Below are positions 54,361 to 63,548 of a stretch of DNA of 64,000 nt, in pieces. Every line of letters starts with the position of its first letter. Position 1 is the stretch's first letter. Origin of the DNA: Acetobacter orientalis (GTDB lineage: Bacteria > Pseudomonadota > Alphaproteobacteria > Acetobacterales > Acetobacteraceae); NCBI RefSeq assembly GCF_000963965.1, contig NZ_BAMX01000014.1:124001-188000 (forward strand). Reading direction: 5' to 3'. The position numbers and the translations under genes are program-made. The notes beneath the pieces are model-generated. The model was not told the origin of the DNA. It was given only the letters and a program-made list of their open reading frames with translations, and did not search any database.

Positions 54361-55251
54361 ATGTCACGAGAAAATTTTAGCGAGCTTCTTTCTTTTCTTG
54401 CCGTTGCACAAGAGCGGAGTTTTACAAAAGCCGCAGCCCGAAGAGGTGTTACGCCCTCTGCAATAAGCCATACTATGCGTTTGTTAGAAGAGCGGCTGGG
54501 GGTTACCCTGCTAACGAGAACAACCCGCCGTGTTGTTCCTACCCCTGCGGGGGATTATCTTTTACAAAATATTCAACCGCTTTTCGACGAAATCGAAAAC
54601 CGGATGGCCAGTTTAGATGAGTTTCGTAAGTGCCCCAGAGGGAACCTTCGGATTACCGTTACAGATGAAGCGTTAGGGTTTTTTCTCCGCCCTCGAATTG
54701 CTGATTTTCTAAAGAAATATCCTGAAATTTCCGTTGAGATCTCAACAGATTTGCGCCTAATTGATATCGTAGATGAGGGGTTCGATGCCGGCGTGCGTCT
54801 TGGGGAGCTAGTAACGCAAGGCATGATTTCTGTTCGTGTATCACCTGATATTGCGTTTGCGGTAGTCGGTGCCCCCAGCTATTTTAGCCGCCACGCCACC
54901 CCCAAAAAACCGGATGCCTTGCAGGAGCAGAACTGCATTGGTGTGCGTCTGCCAACACACGGCAAGATTTATCCTTGGCGCTTTAGGCAGGAGGGCAAAG
55001 AGCTAAAATTTCAACCTGCGGGCCAATTTGTGTGTAACACTGTGTTTAGCGCGCGTGATGCCTGCTTAGATGGTATTGGGTTGGCTTATATTCCTAAAAT
55101 CGTTGTGGAAGAAGATATAAAAAATGGCGCGCTTATATCGGTTTTAGAGCCATTCTGCCTCACTCACCTTGGTTTTCATCTTTTCTACCCACGACACCAC
55201 CGATATTCGATGCCTTTGTCGCTTTTTGTGGAAGAAATGAAGGTAAAATGA
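54361..55251 (+). CDS. LysR-family transcriptional regulator
   Basis: This 296-residue LysR regulator has an N-terminal winged HTH (SFLAVAQERSFTKAAARRGV, TPSAISHTMRLLEERLGVTL). The substrate-binding domain starts near residue 90 (RGNLRITVTDEALGFFLRPR). The GVRLGELVTQGMISVRVSP and CLDGIGLAYIP segments place it with the large DhcR/YafC-like group. There is no divergent partner; it converges on the arginase-family gene. Its target is uncertain. Confidence 0.85.
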   Translation: MSRENFSELLSFLAVAQERSFTKAAARRGVTPSAISHTMRLLEERLGVTLLTRTTRRVVPTPAGDYLLQNIQPLFDEIENRMASLDEFRKCPRGNLRITVTDEALGFFLRPRIADFLKKYPEISVEISTDLRLIDIVDEGFDAGVRLGELVTQGMISVRVSPDIAFAVVGAPSYFSRHATPKKPDALQEQNCIGVRLPTHGKIYPWRFRQEGKELKFQPAGQFVCNTVFSARDACLDGIGLAYIPKIVVEEDIKNGALISVLEPFCLTHLGFHLFYPRHHRYSMPLSLFVEEMKVK

Positions 55252-55284
55252 GAAAGCCTACTCTAAAAGAGATAGGCTTTCTCA
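55249..55284. terminator. Bidirectional terminator overlapping the LysR stop codon
   Basis: The perfect 12-bp arms TGAGAAAGCCTA and TAGGCTTTCTCA start at the stop codon of the LysR gene and precede the convergent arginase-family gene by 9 bp. Confidence 0.8.
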
Positions 55285-55293
55285 TGCAAATGC

Positions 55294-56169
55294 TTATCCG
55301 CCTATAAGGGGAAGTTGTTTTAGCATTTCCTGTAAGTTTAGGGCATCCCACGGCATGTGTTCGGCAATGGTCATACCTACCACCTCTTTTTCGGTGGTAA
55401 CTTCCTGAATGAGTTTCAGAACGTCGGGAATATTCAGCTTACCTTCTGCAACATCTCCAAAATCGTGCTTACCACGTCCGGGTCTTGCAAAAAGCAGAGA
55501 ACGGAAATTGTGCGGGTCTAACACATCCAAATCCAGATGAATGGCAAGCACCTCTATCTCGCTGTCTTTCAGCCAGTCCATAACGGGCTGTGCACCATCA
55601 CGAACTTGCTGTGGTGAGCATGTGCGTAACCCATGATCAGCAATAAATTGCGCTTCAAAGGGGAGTGGGTCATGAATACCGGCAATCATGACATTTTTTG
55701 CAGGAATTGGCTTTGCTACCGCGTTGGTTAAGTCAGGGTCACCATGCCCTAACAAAGCCCCCAGCACGTGGGCATGTGCGTTCATGTATTGCTTGGGTGT
55801 TTGGACATCTGGGTGGGTATCAATCCAGAGAACACCTAGTTTGTGCCCATAGCGCTCAGAAAGCCATGAAAAAGGCACGAGCGAAACAAGACAATCGCCG
55901 CCCAGAACAGCGATGGAGGAAGGGTGATGGTGCTCGATGATGTTTCGAGCGGCCTGAATTTGTTTGAGCAGAACACTGCGCCCACGCATTTCGCCTTCGA
56001 CAGCAAGCGGGGTGTCAGTGGGCACGTCTACAGGTACTTCTTCAACCGGGCCAGCAGAGGGCGGAGCCAGCCATGCCAGAAGTTTTGAACCCAGATAATA
56101 GGGAGGGTTATCACCACCCTGCCATTGAGGAAAAAGAAGCCTTAGCGTTTGTGAATTCTGAGCCGTCAT
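55294..56169 (-). CDS. Arginase/agmatinase family protein
   Basis: This ureohydrolase-superfamily enzyme has 291 residues. Metal-binding motifs are LGGDC at residues 89-93 (the usual GGDH histidine is replaced by cysteine), LWIDTHPDV and IHLDLDVLDP. The last two keep the metal-binding aspartates. The substitution at the first manganese ligand is found in some divergent arginase-like proteins, so activity on arginine should not be assumed. It is transcribed toward the LysR gene. Confidence 0.78.
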   Translation of the reverse strand: MTAQNSQTLRLLFPQWQGGDNPPYYLGSKLLAWLAPPSAGPVEEVPVDVPTDTPLAVEGEMRGRSVLLKQIQAARNIIEHHHPSSIAVLGGDCLVSLVPFSWLSERYGHKLGVLWIDTHPDVQTPKQYMNAHAHVLGALLGHGDPDLTNAVAKPIPAKNVMIAGIHDPLPFEAQFIADHGLRTCSPQQVRDGAQPVMDWLKDSEIEVLAIHLDLDVLDPHNFRSLLFARPGRGKHDFGDVAEGKLNIPDVLKLIQEVTTEKEVVGMTIAEHMPWDALNLQEMLKQLPLIGG

Positions 56170-56622
56170 AAAAAACCTCCTGTAAGTGCAGGCAAGCTAT
56201 GCGATACAGCTTTAACACTTAGCTATCGTAACCCGCCATGAGAGCCATTTGTTTTGACCCCCTTTTGTAAAAGGCCCGAGAGATGAAAGGGCACTCTATC
56301 GGATAAAGAATTTCATGAATATAATAGAATTGATAGATATTTATTACTGAAAAATTTTCACAAACATTTTGATAAAAAACCCTATAGTCAGGCAGATATT
56401 TGAACCCTAAGGTGAGGAAAATTATAGAAAAACTGGTCTTAATATTTCCTTTAATATGGATAGACACCCTCTTATGCGTGGCACAATAAAAGAAAGAAAA
56501 GTAGATATGAGTGTCATATTTTTACTTGGTAAAGTGCCAGTTTTTTTACATTTTTCTAAAACAAAAATAGCTTTTCAAAATGTAATTTCGCGTTCTAAAA
56601 CCCTATTTAGTATGTTTGCCAC
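56170..56622. other. Divergent intergenic region, no gene recognised
   Basis: This stretch of about 450 bp, mostly A/T-rich, lies between the divergent arginase-family and MFS genes. It should hold promoters for both; a small leftward frame at 56219-56467 has no supporting features. Confidence 0.45.
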
Positions 56623-57792
56623 ATGCCACGCTTAACCTCTCAGACGCTTTCTCCTGCGCATCAAAGGCTCGCTGTCTTGTCGTTGGCGTTGGGCTCCTTT
56701 GCGTCAGTCACAACAGAGTTTCTTCCTGTTGGTATTCTTCCCGATATTTCAAAAACTTTTGCCGTAACGTCCGGAACCGCAGGGCTTACTATGACGGTGC
56801 CCGGTATAATGGCAGCACTTTCTGCGCCCGGGGTTATGTTGTTTTCGGGGCGCACAGACCGTCGTAAAATTGTTTTATGGCTCTCCCTCATTTTATTGGC
56901 GGGCTGTCTGGTTGCCACCATAGCACCAACATTTGCGATAATGCTGCTTAGTCGGGCACTGGTTGGTATCAGCCTTGGGGCATTCTGGGCCATGGGCCTT
57001 GCGGTTGCAGTAGAGCTGGTTGCTAAAGAAAAAGCGCACAAGGCAGCCGCAGCCGTTTTTGGGGGCGTTACCGCAGCTATGATTTTAGGGGTTCCGATGG
57101 GGTCTCTGGTTGCAGAACACTCGTCATGGCGTGGTGCATTTATGGCGGCGGCAGTTATTGCTGTTGCGGCTTTTGTTATGCAATGGAAAGTGCTGCCATC
57201 TGTGCCCGCCCAAAGTCCTGTGCAGTTTGCTGATTTTAAAGCCTTTGTGAGCCTGCCCGAGGCACGCAAAAGTATTGTTATGGTTGCAGCCGTTTTTGCG
57301 GCACATTTTGCCGCTTACACTTACCTAACCCCCCTTATGCATGAAGCCGGCATTCCTACAGCGGCTGTAACACTCTTATTGTTGGCCTATGGCGCTATTG
57401 GGTTTGTTTCAAATCTCGTAGCCGCGCGCTTTTTGGAAAATAACCTTAAGGCAACACTTTTTGTGTCCAAAATATCGTTGGCAATTCCTTTTCTGTTTCT
57501 GCCTATTTTGGTAATTTTTTCGAAATTTGAAACGGTGCTCATTCTTCTCTGGGCGGTTGCTTGGGGTGCTCTGCCACTGTGTTTGAATACTTGGCACCGC
57601 AACATAGAGACCGAACATTCGGAAGCCGCAGCGGCCATGTTCACCTTTACTGCACAGGTTGCTATTGCTGTGGGTTCAAGCCTAGGCGGCGCGGTTGTCG
57701 ACCATTTTGGGTTGAAGACCAATTTCTGGATGAGCGCTCTGATTGTTCTCCTGAGTGCTTTCTATTTGGCCAGACACAGAAAAATGGAGTAA
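56623..57792 (+). CDS. Major facilitator superfamily exporter (DHA1/AraJ-like)
   Basis: This 12-helix inner-membrane transporter has 389 residues. Family features are LGSFASVTTEFLPVGILPDI in helix 1, the loop 2-3 motif FSGRTDRRKIVLW, LLSRALVGISLGAFW in helix 4 and GGVTAAMILGVPMGSLVAEH (motif C region) in helix 5. This pattern matches sugar- and drug-efflux permeases of the AraJ/NepI/YdhP group. Substrate is unknown. It converges on the FAD monooxygenase gene. Confidence 0.85.
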   Translation: MPRLTSQTLSPAHQRLAVLSLALGSFASVTTEFLPVGILPDISKTFAVTSGTAGLTMTVPGIMAALSAPGVMLFSGRTDRRKIVLWLSLILLAGCLVATIAPTFAIMLLSRALVGISLGAFWAMGLAVAVELVAKEKAHKAAAAVFGGVTAAMILGVPMGSLVAEHSSWRGAFMAAAVIAVAAFVMQWKVLPSVPAQSPVQFADFKAFVSLPEARKSIVMVAAVFAAHFAAYTYLTPLMHEAGIPTAAVTLLLLAYGAIGFVSNLVAARFLENNLKATLFVSKISLAIPFLFLPILVIFSKFETVLILLWAVAWGALPLCLNTWHRNIETEHSEAAAAMFTFTAQVAIAVGSSLGGAVVDHFGLKTNFWMSALIVLLSAFYLARHRKME

Positions 57793-57884
57793 TTTTCTAA
57801 GATATCTTTACGGGGCAATGTAAATGAAAGCCAAGACCTCTTAAAAGTTACCAAAATGATTGCTGCACCCTTGGTTGTTGCCGT

Positions 57885-59036
57885 TTAAACGCTCTTACGG
57901 AAAAGATAACGCCTTGAGCGTAAAAGTATTTGCCATAAAACACGCCGCCCCCAGAGAGACACGCGGTTTGAAGGGACAAATAACTGGGAACGCAGCGCAA
58001 TAAATCTCTGATGTTTGCGCACAAATGGCCGCATGCGGGCCTCAAACATGTCCAGCGCAGCACGGATATCATGCGGACAAGCTGCAAGAGCCTCACCAAG
58101 CACCTGCCCACCAATCATGCCAGCCGATGCCCCCATGCCGGAATACAGCGTTAGGCACCAAGCAGAATCTCCAAGAAGAAGCACACGACCTTTCGACCAT
58201 CGAGGCATTTTAACCATCTGGACAGAATCAAACAGAAAGTCATTTGTTGCCGAGAGGTCTTCAAGAGCTTTGGAAATAATCCCTCCTACATCCAGATCTG
58301 CAAAGATAGGGCGTAGCGTAGAAAGAGGGTCTTTTTTTGAAGCCTTTTCCGGATTTTTGGTACGGTATGAGAAAAGTGCTGTTGAAGGGCGCCCTTCTAG
58401 CGGGAACACAGTCAGGGTGCGCTTTACGTCTGCAACCATCAGGCCATCACCAGGCTTAAAACCCGCAACAGGCCGCGCCAGTGGAAAAGCGCAGAGCATG
58501 GTGCCAACAGAATGGAAAAATGCCTCATCAGGCCCAAAAACCAGCTTGCGCACGGTAGAACGCACTCCGTCTGCACCAATTACAAGATCATAGGTTTCCG
58601 TTATTTCCTGCCCACTCTTGTCTCGAAGTGTTACTTGAGCCTGCGTTGCGCCATTAACGATTGCTACAGGTGTGGTGCCGAACCGGACTTCCACCTTATC
58701 TTTAATACCGTGCCAAAGAGCCTCTTCAATGTCCCCTCGGAGCACGACAATCGGAGCATTTGTCTCCTGCGTTAGGTCGGCAATACGCTTGCGGGTGCCA
58801 TTCTTGCGCACATCCCAGAATTGAATGTGGTCTGGGGTTCTTTTTTCCATACCATCCAACACAGCCAGTGCGGCAGCAGCGTTTTTACCTTCATCGCGCA
58901 GACCGATGAAATAACCGCCTTTTCGCCGTTCGGGAGCACGTTCAATAATCACCGGCGTCCAGCCTTGACGCGTTAAGGCAATGGCAGCAGACATGCCACC
59001 AATACCAAGACCCACAATGAGTGCACGCTGTGTCAT
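57885..59036 (-). CDS. FAD-dependent monooxygenase (UbiH/TetX-like)
   Basis: This is a class A flavoprotein aromatic hydroxylase of 383 residues. The N-terminal FAD-binding Rossmann motif is ALIVGLGIGGMSAAIALTRQ, the DG motif is YDLVIGADGVRSTVRK near residue 170, and the second FAD motif reads RVLLLGDSAWCLTLYSGMGA (the usual GDAAH is GDSAW). A C-terminal basic/hydrophobic segment (WGRRVLWQILLRSRRYLF) could touch the membrane. It is divergent from a TetR regulator with a clear operator between them, so it is probably induced by an aromatic or antibiotic-like compound. Confidence 0.85.
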   Translation of the reverse strand: MTQRALIVGLGIGGMSAAIALTRQGWTPVIIERAPERRKGGYFIGLRDEGKNAAAALAVLDGMEKRTPDHIQFWDVRKNGTRKRIADLTQETNAPIVVLRGDIEEALWHGIKDKVEVRFGTTPVAIVNGATQAQVTLRDKSGQEITETYDLVIGADGVRSTVRKLVFGPDEAFFHSVGTMLCAFPLARPVAGFKPGDGLMVADVKRTLTVFPLEGRPSTALFSYRTKNPEKASKKDPLSTLRPIFADLDVGGIISKALEDLSATNDFLFDSVQMVKMPRWSKGRVLLLGDSAWCLTLYSGMGASAGMIGGQVLGEALAACPHDIRAALDMFEARMRPFVRKHQRFIALRSQLFVPSNRVSLWGRRVLWQILLRSRRYLFRKSV

Positions 59037-59071
59037 ATACCGTCATTCCCAAAGAGGTGGCTTTCTCTATC

Positions 59072-59116
59072 TGAACATTGCATAGATTAGAGATGGCATC
59101 AATCTGAACAATGTTC
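59072..59116. promoter_or_regulatory. Putative TetR operator, palindrome plus half site
   Basis: TGAACAATGTTCA at 59104-59116 is a perfect palindrome (arms TGAACA/TGTTCA), and a related ATCTGAACATTG half site begins at 59069. Both lie in the 102-bp gap between the divergent monooxygenase and TetR genes, covering the expected promoters. Confidence 0.65.
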
Positions 59117-59138
59117 ACATTCAAGAAAAGGAGAGGGC

Positions 59139-59756
59139 ATGAGCAGCCCAGAACGGGACAAGTACCATCATGGGGATTTGAAAACAGCGCTGATTAAAGC
59201 CGCGGAGAATATTATCCGCGAGGAGGGCGTTGAAGGGTTTACCCTTAGAAAAGCAGCTAAGTTTGCGGGCGTTTCTCCCGGTGCTCCCTCACACCATTTC
59301 AACGGCACAAAAGGGCTTTTGACGGCGGTCGCTGTTCGAGTTTTTAAGCGCTTGGGAGCAGAGCTCAATGCCCTACCGCTTTCTGGCAGAGCGGCTCAAG
59401 ATCTCAGAACGCAGGCTTTTGGCTATGTAACCTTTGCGGCCAACAACCCCGGGCTGTTCCGTCTGATCTGCCGTGTAGATTTGATTGACTTCAAAGACCC
59501 AGAGTTCATTCAGGCGTCTTTTCAAGCCCTGACACAATACGCACATGCAGCCGCAGCGTACTTTGGGCAAGAACCACCAGACCTGCACAAGCGTGCCTTT
59601 CGCCCACATATGGCCAGCGCAATGGCAACGGCACATGGGCTTGCGCATATGGTCATAGAAGGGCGACCCGCGCTCTTGTTAGAGACACCAGACCCTGCCA
59701 GCACGTTTATAGAAACTCTGCTGCCCGCAGTGCTTTTGGCAACGTGGCCAGATTAA
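59139..59756 (+). CDS. TetR-family transcriptional regulator
   Basis: This 205-residue repressor has an N-terminal TetR HTH (KYHHGDLKTALIKAAENIIR, VEGFTLRKAAKFAGVSPGAP with the SHHFNGTKGLL recognition region). The C-terminal ligand domain resembles the TetR_C_33/WHG type (FRLICRVDLIDFKDPEF). GGAGAG lies about 5 bp before the ATG. It is divergent from the monooxygenase gene and likely represses both through the TGAACA palindrome. Confidence 0.87.
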   Translation: MSSPERDKYHHGDLKTALIKAAENIIREEGVEGFTLRKAAKFAGVSPGAPSHHFNGTKGLLTAVAVRVFKRLGAELNALPLSGRAAQDLRTQAFGYVTFAANNPGLFRLICRVDLIDFKDPEFIQASFQALTQYAHAAAAYFGQEPPDLHKRAFRPHMASAMATAHGLAHMVIEGRPALLLETPDPASTFIETLLPAVLLATWPD

Positions 59757-59792
59757 TATGTGCAGCAGGCGTAAGCAGCATGGGCAGTACCC

Positions 59793-59830
59793 AAGCGGGC
59801 TCCTTTCTTATAGTTGTGAGCCCGCTTTTG
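59793..59830. terminator. Bidirectional terminator
   Basis: The arms AAGCGGGCTC (59793-59802) and GAGCCCGCTT (59818-59827) with flanking T lie between the convergent TetR and racemase-like genes. Confidence 0.8.
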
Positions 59831-59848
59831 TTATGGAGTTTGGGAATG

Positions 59849-60544
59849 TTATGCTGTGAGCGCGTACTCAATTGCGGCTTCAGCATGTAGCGCTGTGGTA
59901 TCAAATATCGGCACGGGGCTGTCTTCGGGGCGTACCAGCAGCATAATTTCGGTGCAGCCCAAAATTATGGCTTCTGCACCCGCTTCAACCAAACGCGCAA
60001 TGACCGCTTGGTAGGCCATGCGAGATGCTTCCTCAATCCGGCCCGCTACTAATTCTTCATAGATAATACGGTGCACGGTGGCGCGATCTTCGTCGTTTGG
60101 CACGATAACATCAAGGCCATACTTGTTGATCAAGCGACCTTTGTAAAAATCATGCTCCATTGTAAAAGCCGTTCCCAAAAGGCCAACTTTCGAGAAACCT
60201 GCCGCCTTGATCCGCTCTGCTGTTGGGTCAGCAATATGCAGCAGTGGAATGCTAACCGCCGCCTGTACCGCTGGGGCCATGCGATGCATGGTGTTGGTAC
60301 AAATTAGCAAAACCTTGGCGCCACCCGCTTCGAGCCGTTGTGCCGCATCAACCATCTTGGCGGTTAGGCCGTCCCAGTCCCCTTTATGCTGGAGCGCTTC
60401 GATCTCGGAAAAATCGAAAGACCAGAGCAGGCAGGGGGCGGACGCCGTCGGTCCGCGTTGGTCGCGAACGCCTTCGTTGATGATACGGTAATATTCCGCC
60501 GAGCTTTCCCAGCTCATGCCCCCAATAAGGCCAATCATACGCAT
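59849..60544 (-). CDS. Aspartate/glutamate racemase family protein
   Basis: This PLP-independent racemase-like enzyme has 231 residues. Both catalytic cysteines of the family are present: Cys82 in LLICTNTMHRM and Cys at about 193 in AIILGCTEIMLL. The N-terminal GLIGGMSWESSAEYYRIINE is typical of the YgeA/broad-specificity subgroup. It is 52 bp downstream of a paralog and in the same orientation, so the pair likely forms an operon controlled by the divergent AraC regulator. D-amino acid formation or breakdown is the probable role. Confidence 0.85.
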   Translation of the reverse strand: MRMIGLIGGMSWESSAEYYRIINEGVRDQRGPTASAPCLLWSFDFSEIEALQHKGDWDGLTAKMVDAAQRLEAGGAKVLLICTNTMHRMAPAVQAAVSIPLLHIADPTAERIKAAGFSKVGLLGTAFTMEHDFYKGRLINKYGLDVIVPNDEDRATVHRIIYEELVAGRIEEASRMAYQAVIARLVEAGAEAIILGCTEIMLLVRPEDSPVPIFDTTALHAEAAIEYALTA

Positions 60545-60596
60545 GTTACGCTCTCCTTAATGTTAATGTCATGTCTTCACAGGTAGTGGTGTGCGG

Positions 60597-61373
60597 TCAT
60601 TCTGCCAGAGCAAAGTCTACGATAGCCTCAATGTGCAGCGCGGTCGTATCGAAGACGGGGAAGTCTGGAAAATCTGATTGGTTGATAAGTAAAAATATCT
60701 CGGTGCAACCAAGAATTACGCCTTGCGCCCCCTCGGCTCGCAGGGCTTTAACAACACGCAGATATTCGGCCTTAGACTCCGGCCTTAGGTCACCACGAAC
60801 CAGTTCGTCAAAGATAATGCGATCGATACTCTCTTTGTCGGCTTTGTTGGAGGTAATCGCCTCTACACCAAATGTCTCGCAATAACGTTTGCGTAACGCT
60901 TCCGATTGCATAACCGGTATCGTACCGAGCAAAGCTACCCGGCCTATCCCGGCTTTACGCATAGCCTTGCCGGTCGGGTCGGCAATATGGATAAACGGCG
61001 TTGTGCGTCCCGCCATGGCAGGCTCCACAACGCGGTGCATGGTGTTGGAAACGCAGGCAATGACATCAACCCCCGCTGCTTCAAGCCGCTGGATCTTATC
61101 CTCCAGATAGGTTGCGGCTTCGTCCCAACGCTCTTCACGCACGAAAGACTGGATATTCCCGAAATTGACTGATGCGATGATAATCTCACCATTATCCCAA
61201 CCACCAAGGTGCTGGTTCAACTGCTTGTTGAGCATCCGGTAATATTCACCAGTCGCCTGATTGCTCATGCCGCCAAGAATGCCGATAGTCTTTTGGCGCA
61301 AAGGGCGTTGAGATAAAATCTCATTCATATTGTGTTCGCTCATGTCGTACTCTTCTATAGTCTGCTTACTCAA
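60597..61373 (-). CDS. Aspartate/glutamate racemase family protein lacking the first catalytic cysteine
   Basis: This 258-residue paralog of the next gene shares GILGGMSNQATGEYYRMLNK and GVILGCTEIFLLI. In the first active-site loop it reads ACVSNTMHRV where the neighbour has ICTNTMHRM, so the expected catalytic cysteine is valine (Val108), with a cysteine one position earlier. The second cysteine is kept. A one-cysteine racemase, a hydrolase-like activity or a partner subunit are possible. The N-terminal 25 residues may be shorter if an internal ATG is used. It diverges from an AraC regulator. Confidence 0.8.
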   Translation of the reverse strand: MSKQTIEEYDMSEHNMNEILSQRPLRQKTIGILGGMSNQATGEYYRMLNKQLNQHLGGWDNGEIIIASVNFGNIQSFVREERWDEAATYLEDKIQRLEAAGVDVIACVSNTMHRVVEPAMAGRTTPFIHIADPTGKAMRKAGIGRVALLGTIPVMQSEALRKRYCETFGVEAITSNKADKESIDRIIFDELVRGDLRPESKAEYLRVVKALRAEGAQGVILGCTEIFLLINQSDFPDFPVFDTTALHIEAIVDFALAE

Positions 61374-61442
61374 TGCATGCGTGGCAGGATTGGAAAATCC
61401 TGCTCTGATGCGTCATAAAACGCAGGGGAGAATGAAGAACCG

Positions 61443-62276
61443 ATGGCGAAAACACGAGACAGGTTGAAATTGTGGCGCGATTCCAGCCTACCGGGTGGAA
61501 TGGACGTGCTGCATGCCTCCTGCTTCGATTATCGCTATCCCGCTCATTCTCATGATGAGTTCGTTATCGCCGCATTTGTGCGCGGCGCGCAGCGGCACCG
61601 CATTGCGCGCTATCAAGGTATTGCTGAACCCGGCACACTCATGATTATCCCGCCGGGGGAAGTGCACACCGGCGAAGCCGTAGAGTGCGACCTTGGGTGG
61701 GACTACTGCGCTTTTTATCCAACTGCCCAGTTCATGAATGCGCTGGCGGCAGAGAGTTTGCCGGGGGCGGGTACCCTCGACTTTGGGCGTGACCTTCTGC
61801 GCCAGAACACGGGTCTTGCCTATGGCCTCTTACAGGCCTCGCTCGTTGCGGCACAGTCGCAAGACCCGCTTGAGCGGCACTGTGCAATCTATGATGCACT
61901 GGGGGCTATCATTGCACGTTATGGGCAGCGCACTGGTCGGTCGCTCAAAGCTGCCTCTCGCCCTGCCGATATTAAAAAAGCACAGGCATTTCTTGCAGAT
62001 GAATTTCACGGGCATCTCAGCATTGATGAGGTCGCTTCAGCCGTGGGGATTAGCCAATATCATCTCATGCGTAGTTTTCGTGCAGCAACCGGCCTGTCTG
62101 TTCATCAATTCCTTACGCAAATCCGGCTCAATCACGCCAAGACACTGCTTGCCAAAGGTGTCAGTGCTGCGCAAACCGCTACAAGCGTTGGCTTTTATGA
62201 CCAAAGCCACCTCATTAATCAGTTCCGCCGGTATTTCGGGGTTACGCCCAAACAGTATGCAACAACATCACGCTAG
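61443..62276 (+). CDS. AraC-family transcriptional regulator
   Basis: This 277-residue regulator has an N-terminal cupin-type sensor (about 20-110; RYPAHSHDEFVIAAFVRGAQ, PPGEVHTGEA) and a C-terminal AraC double HTH (about 185-275; LSIDEVASAVGISQYHLMRS, ATSVGFYDQSHLINQFRRYF). This is the AraC_binding architecture used for amino-acid or amine responses. It diverges from the racemase-like pair, with the operator expected in 61374-61442. Confidence 0.87.
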   Translation: MAKTRDRLKLWRDSSLPGGMDVLHASCFDYRYPAHSHDEFVIAAFVRGAQRHRIARYQGIAEPGTLMIIPPGEVHTGEAVECDLGWDYCAFYPTAQFMNALAAESLPGAGTLDFGRDLLRQNTGLAYGLLQASLVAAQSQDPLERHCAIYDALGAIIARYGQRTGRSLKAASRPADIKKAQAFLADEFHGHLSIDEVASAVGISQYHLMRSFRAATGLSVHQFLTQIRLNHAKTLLAKGVSAAQTATSVGFYDQSHLINQFRRYFGVTPKQYATTSR

Positions 62277-62433
62277 GCTCGCCTTCAACATCTTTAGCTA
62301 CCATTGCAGATGCTCTTGTTGAATAATAAGGCATTATTGCTCAATAAATGGCTTTTTAGGCCATATTAGCGAGACTTCGGATGCATTTTTGAATGAGAGA
62401 AAGCGGCCGTTTTTACTGGCAGCAAATCATGCC

Positions 62434-63327
62434 CTATTTTCCAGATTGCGAAGCAAACATGATAAAATCTTCAAGATATTTAATGTCTTCATCCGTTTCT
62501 CGATGACCAAGAAATATCTGTTTCGCAATGCCTTTTTTACCTAACCTCACCGGATAAAGTTCAAAACGTGAGGCATATTCTTCTACAAGCCAGCGCGGAA
62601 GGGCTGCAATGCCCCGTCCATGGGTCACCATGACCACCATAATATCTGTTGTTTCAATCTGCTTTTGCTGGCGCGGCCCAATGCCTGCAGGTTGTAAAAA
62701 TTGCGTATAAATATCAAGCCGTTCAGACGGCACGGGGTAGGTAATTAATGTTTCATCTGCCAGTTGCTCCGGCAAGACAAACTTTGCATTCCGAAGGGGG
62801 TGTTCCGGGCCGACAGCCAACACCAGTTCATAATCGAATACGGGCGTAAATTTTAGGCCCGGTTTATAAAGTGGGTCAGGGGTAACCAGAATATCAATTT
62901 CATTACTAAAGAGTGCGCCAATACCACCAAACTGGAATTTCTGCCGTACATCCACATCGACCTTCGGCCATCTTTCCAGATAAGGTGAAACGACTTTCAA
63001 AAGCCACTGGTAACAAGGGTGACACTCCATGCCAATACGCAGTGTACCGCGCCCGCCATTGGCAAATTGTTCAAGTCGGCTTTCCGCCAGTTCAAATTGC
63101 GGTAGCAGGCGGTTTGCCAAAGACAAAAGCCATTCACCAGCCTGGGTAAGGACAAGAGATCGTCCCTCCCGCCGCCATATTTTAACACCCAGCTGCTGTT
63201 CAATCTTGCGAATAGAATGGCTCAGCGCTGGCTGGGTCAGGTTTAGGCGTACCCCCGCAGCCGTGAGCGAGCCTTCTCGCGCAACTTCCCTAATAATCGT
63301 TAAATGACTGCGTTCCAGAATATCCAT
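62434..63327 (-). CDS. metR: LysR-family regulator, probably MetR
   Basis: This 297-residue LysR protein has an N-terminal HTH (IIREVAREGSLTAAGVRLNL, TQPALSHSIRKIEQQLGVKI) and an effector domain starting near residue 95. GMECHPCYQWLL and VTHGRGIAALPRWLVEEY are characteristic of MetR, the homocysteine-responsive regulator of methionine synthesis. Its divergence from metF supports this, since MetR controls metF in many bacteria. The operator should lie in 63328-63548; I did not find an unambiguous TGAA-N5-TTCA site. Confidence 0.85.
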   Translation of the reverse strand: MDILERSHLTIIREVAREGSLTAAGVRLNLTQPALSHSIRKIEQQLGVKIWRREGRSLVLTQAGEWLLSLANRLLPQFELAESRLEQFANGGRGTLRIGMECHPCYQWLLKVVSPYLERWPKVDVDVRQKFQFGGIGALFSNEIDILVTPDPLYKPGLKFTPVFDYELVLAVGPEHPLRNAKFVLPEQLADETLITYPVPSERLDIYTQFLQPAGIGPRQQKQIETTDIMVVMVTHGRGIAALPRWLVEEYASRFELYPVRLGKKGIAKQIFLGHRETDEDIKYLEDFIMFASQSGK

Positions 63328-63548
63328 CTCTTGTCCAATAAATGCACAAAATTTATAGAGGCATAAAAATATATCATTTCAGTTCATTTTTATAAACGTC
63401 TATTATGAGAAACCAATCATTCCTGCGGACGCAGCCCATGGCTTCAACGACATTCACGACTGTTTTCACTGTGGACTGCAATGTGGTGTCAATCTTTCTC
63501 CCGAGACTTTTAAGGAAAAATCTGACGCTGTGAGCGTTTGTGACTGAC

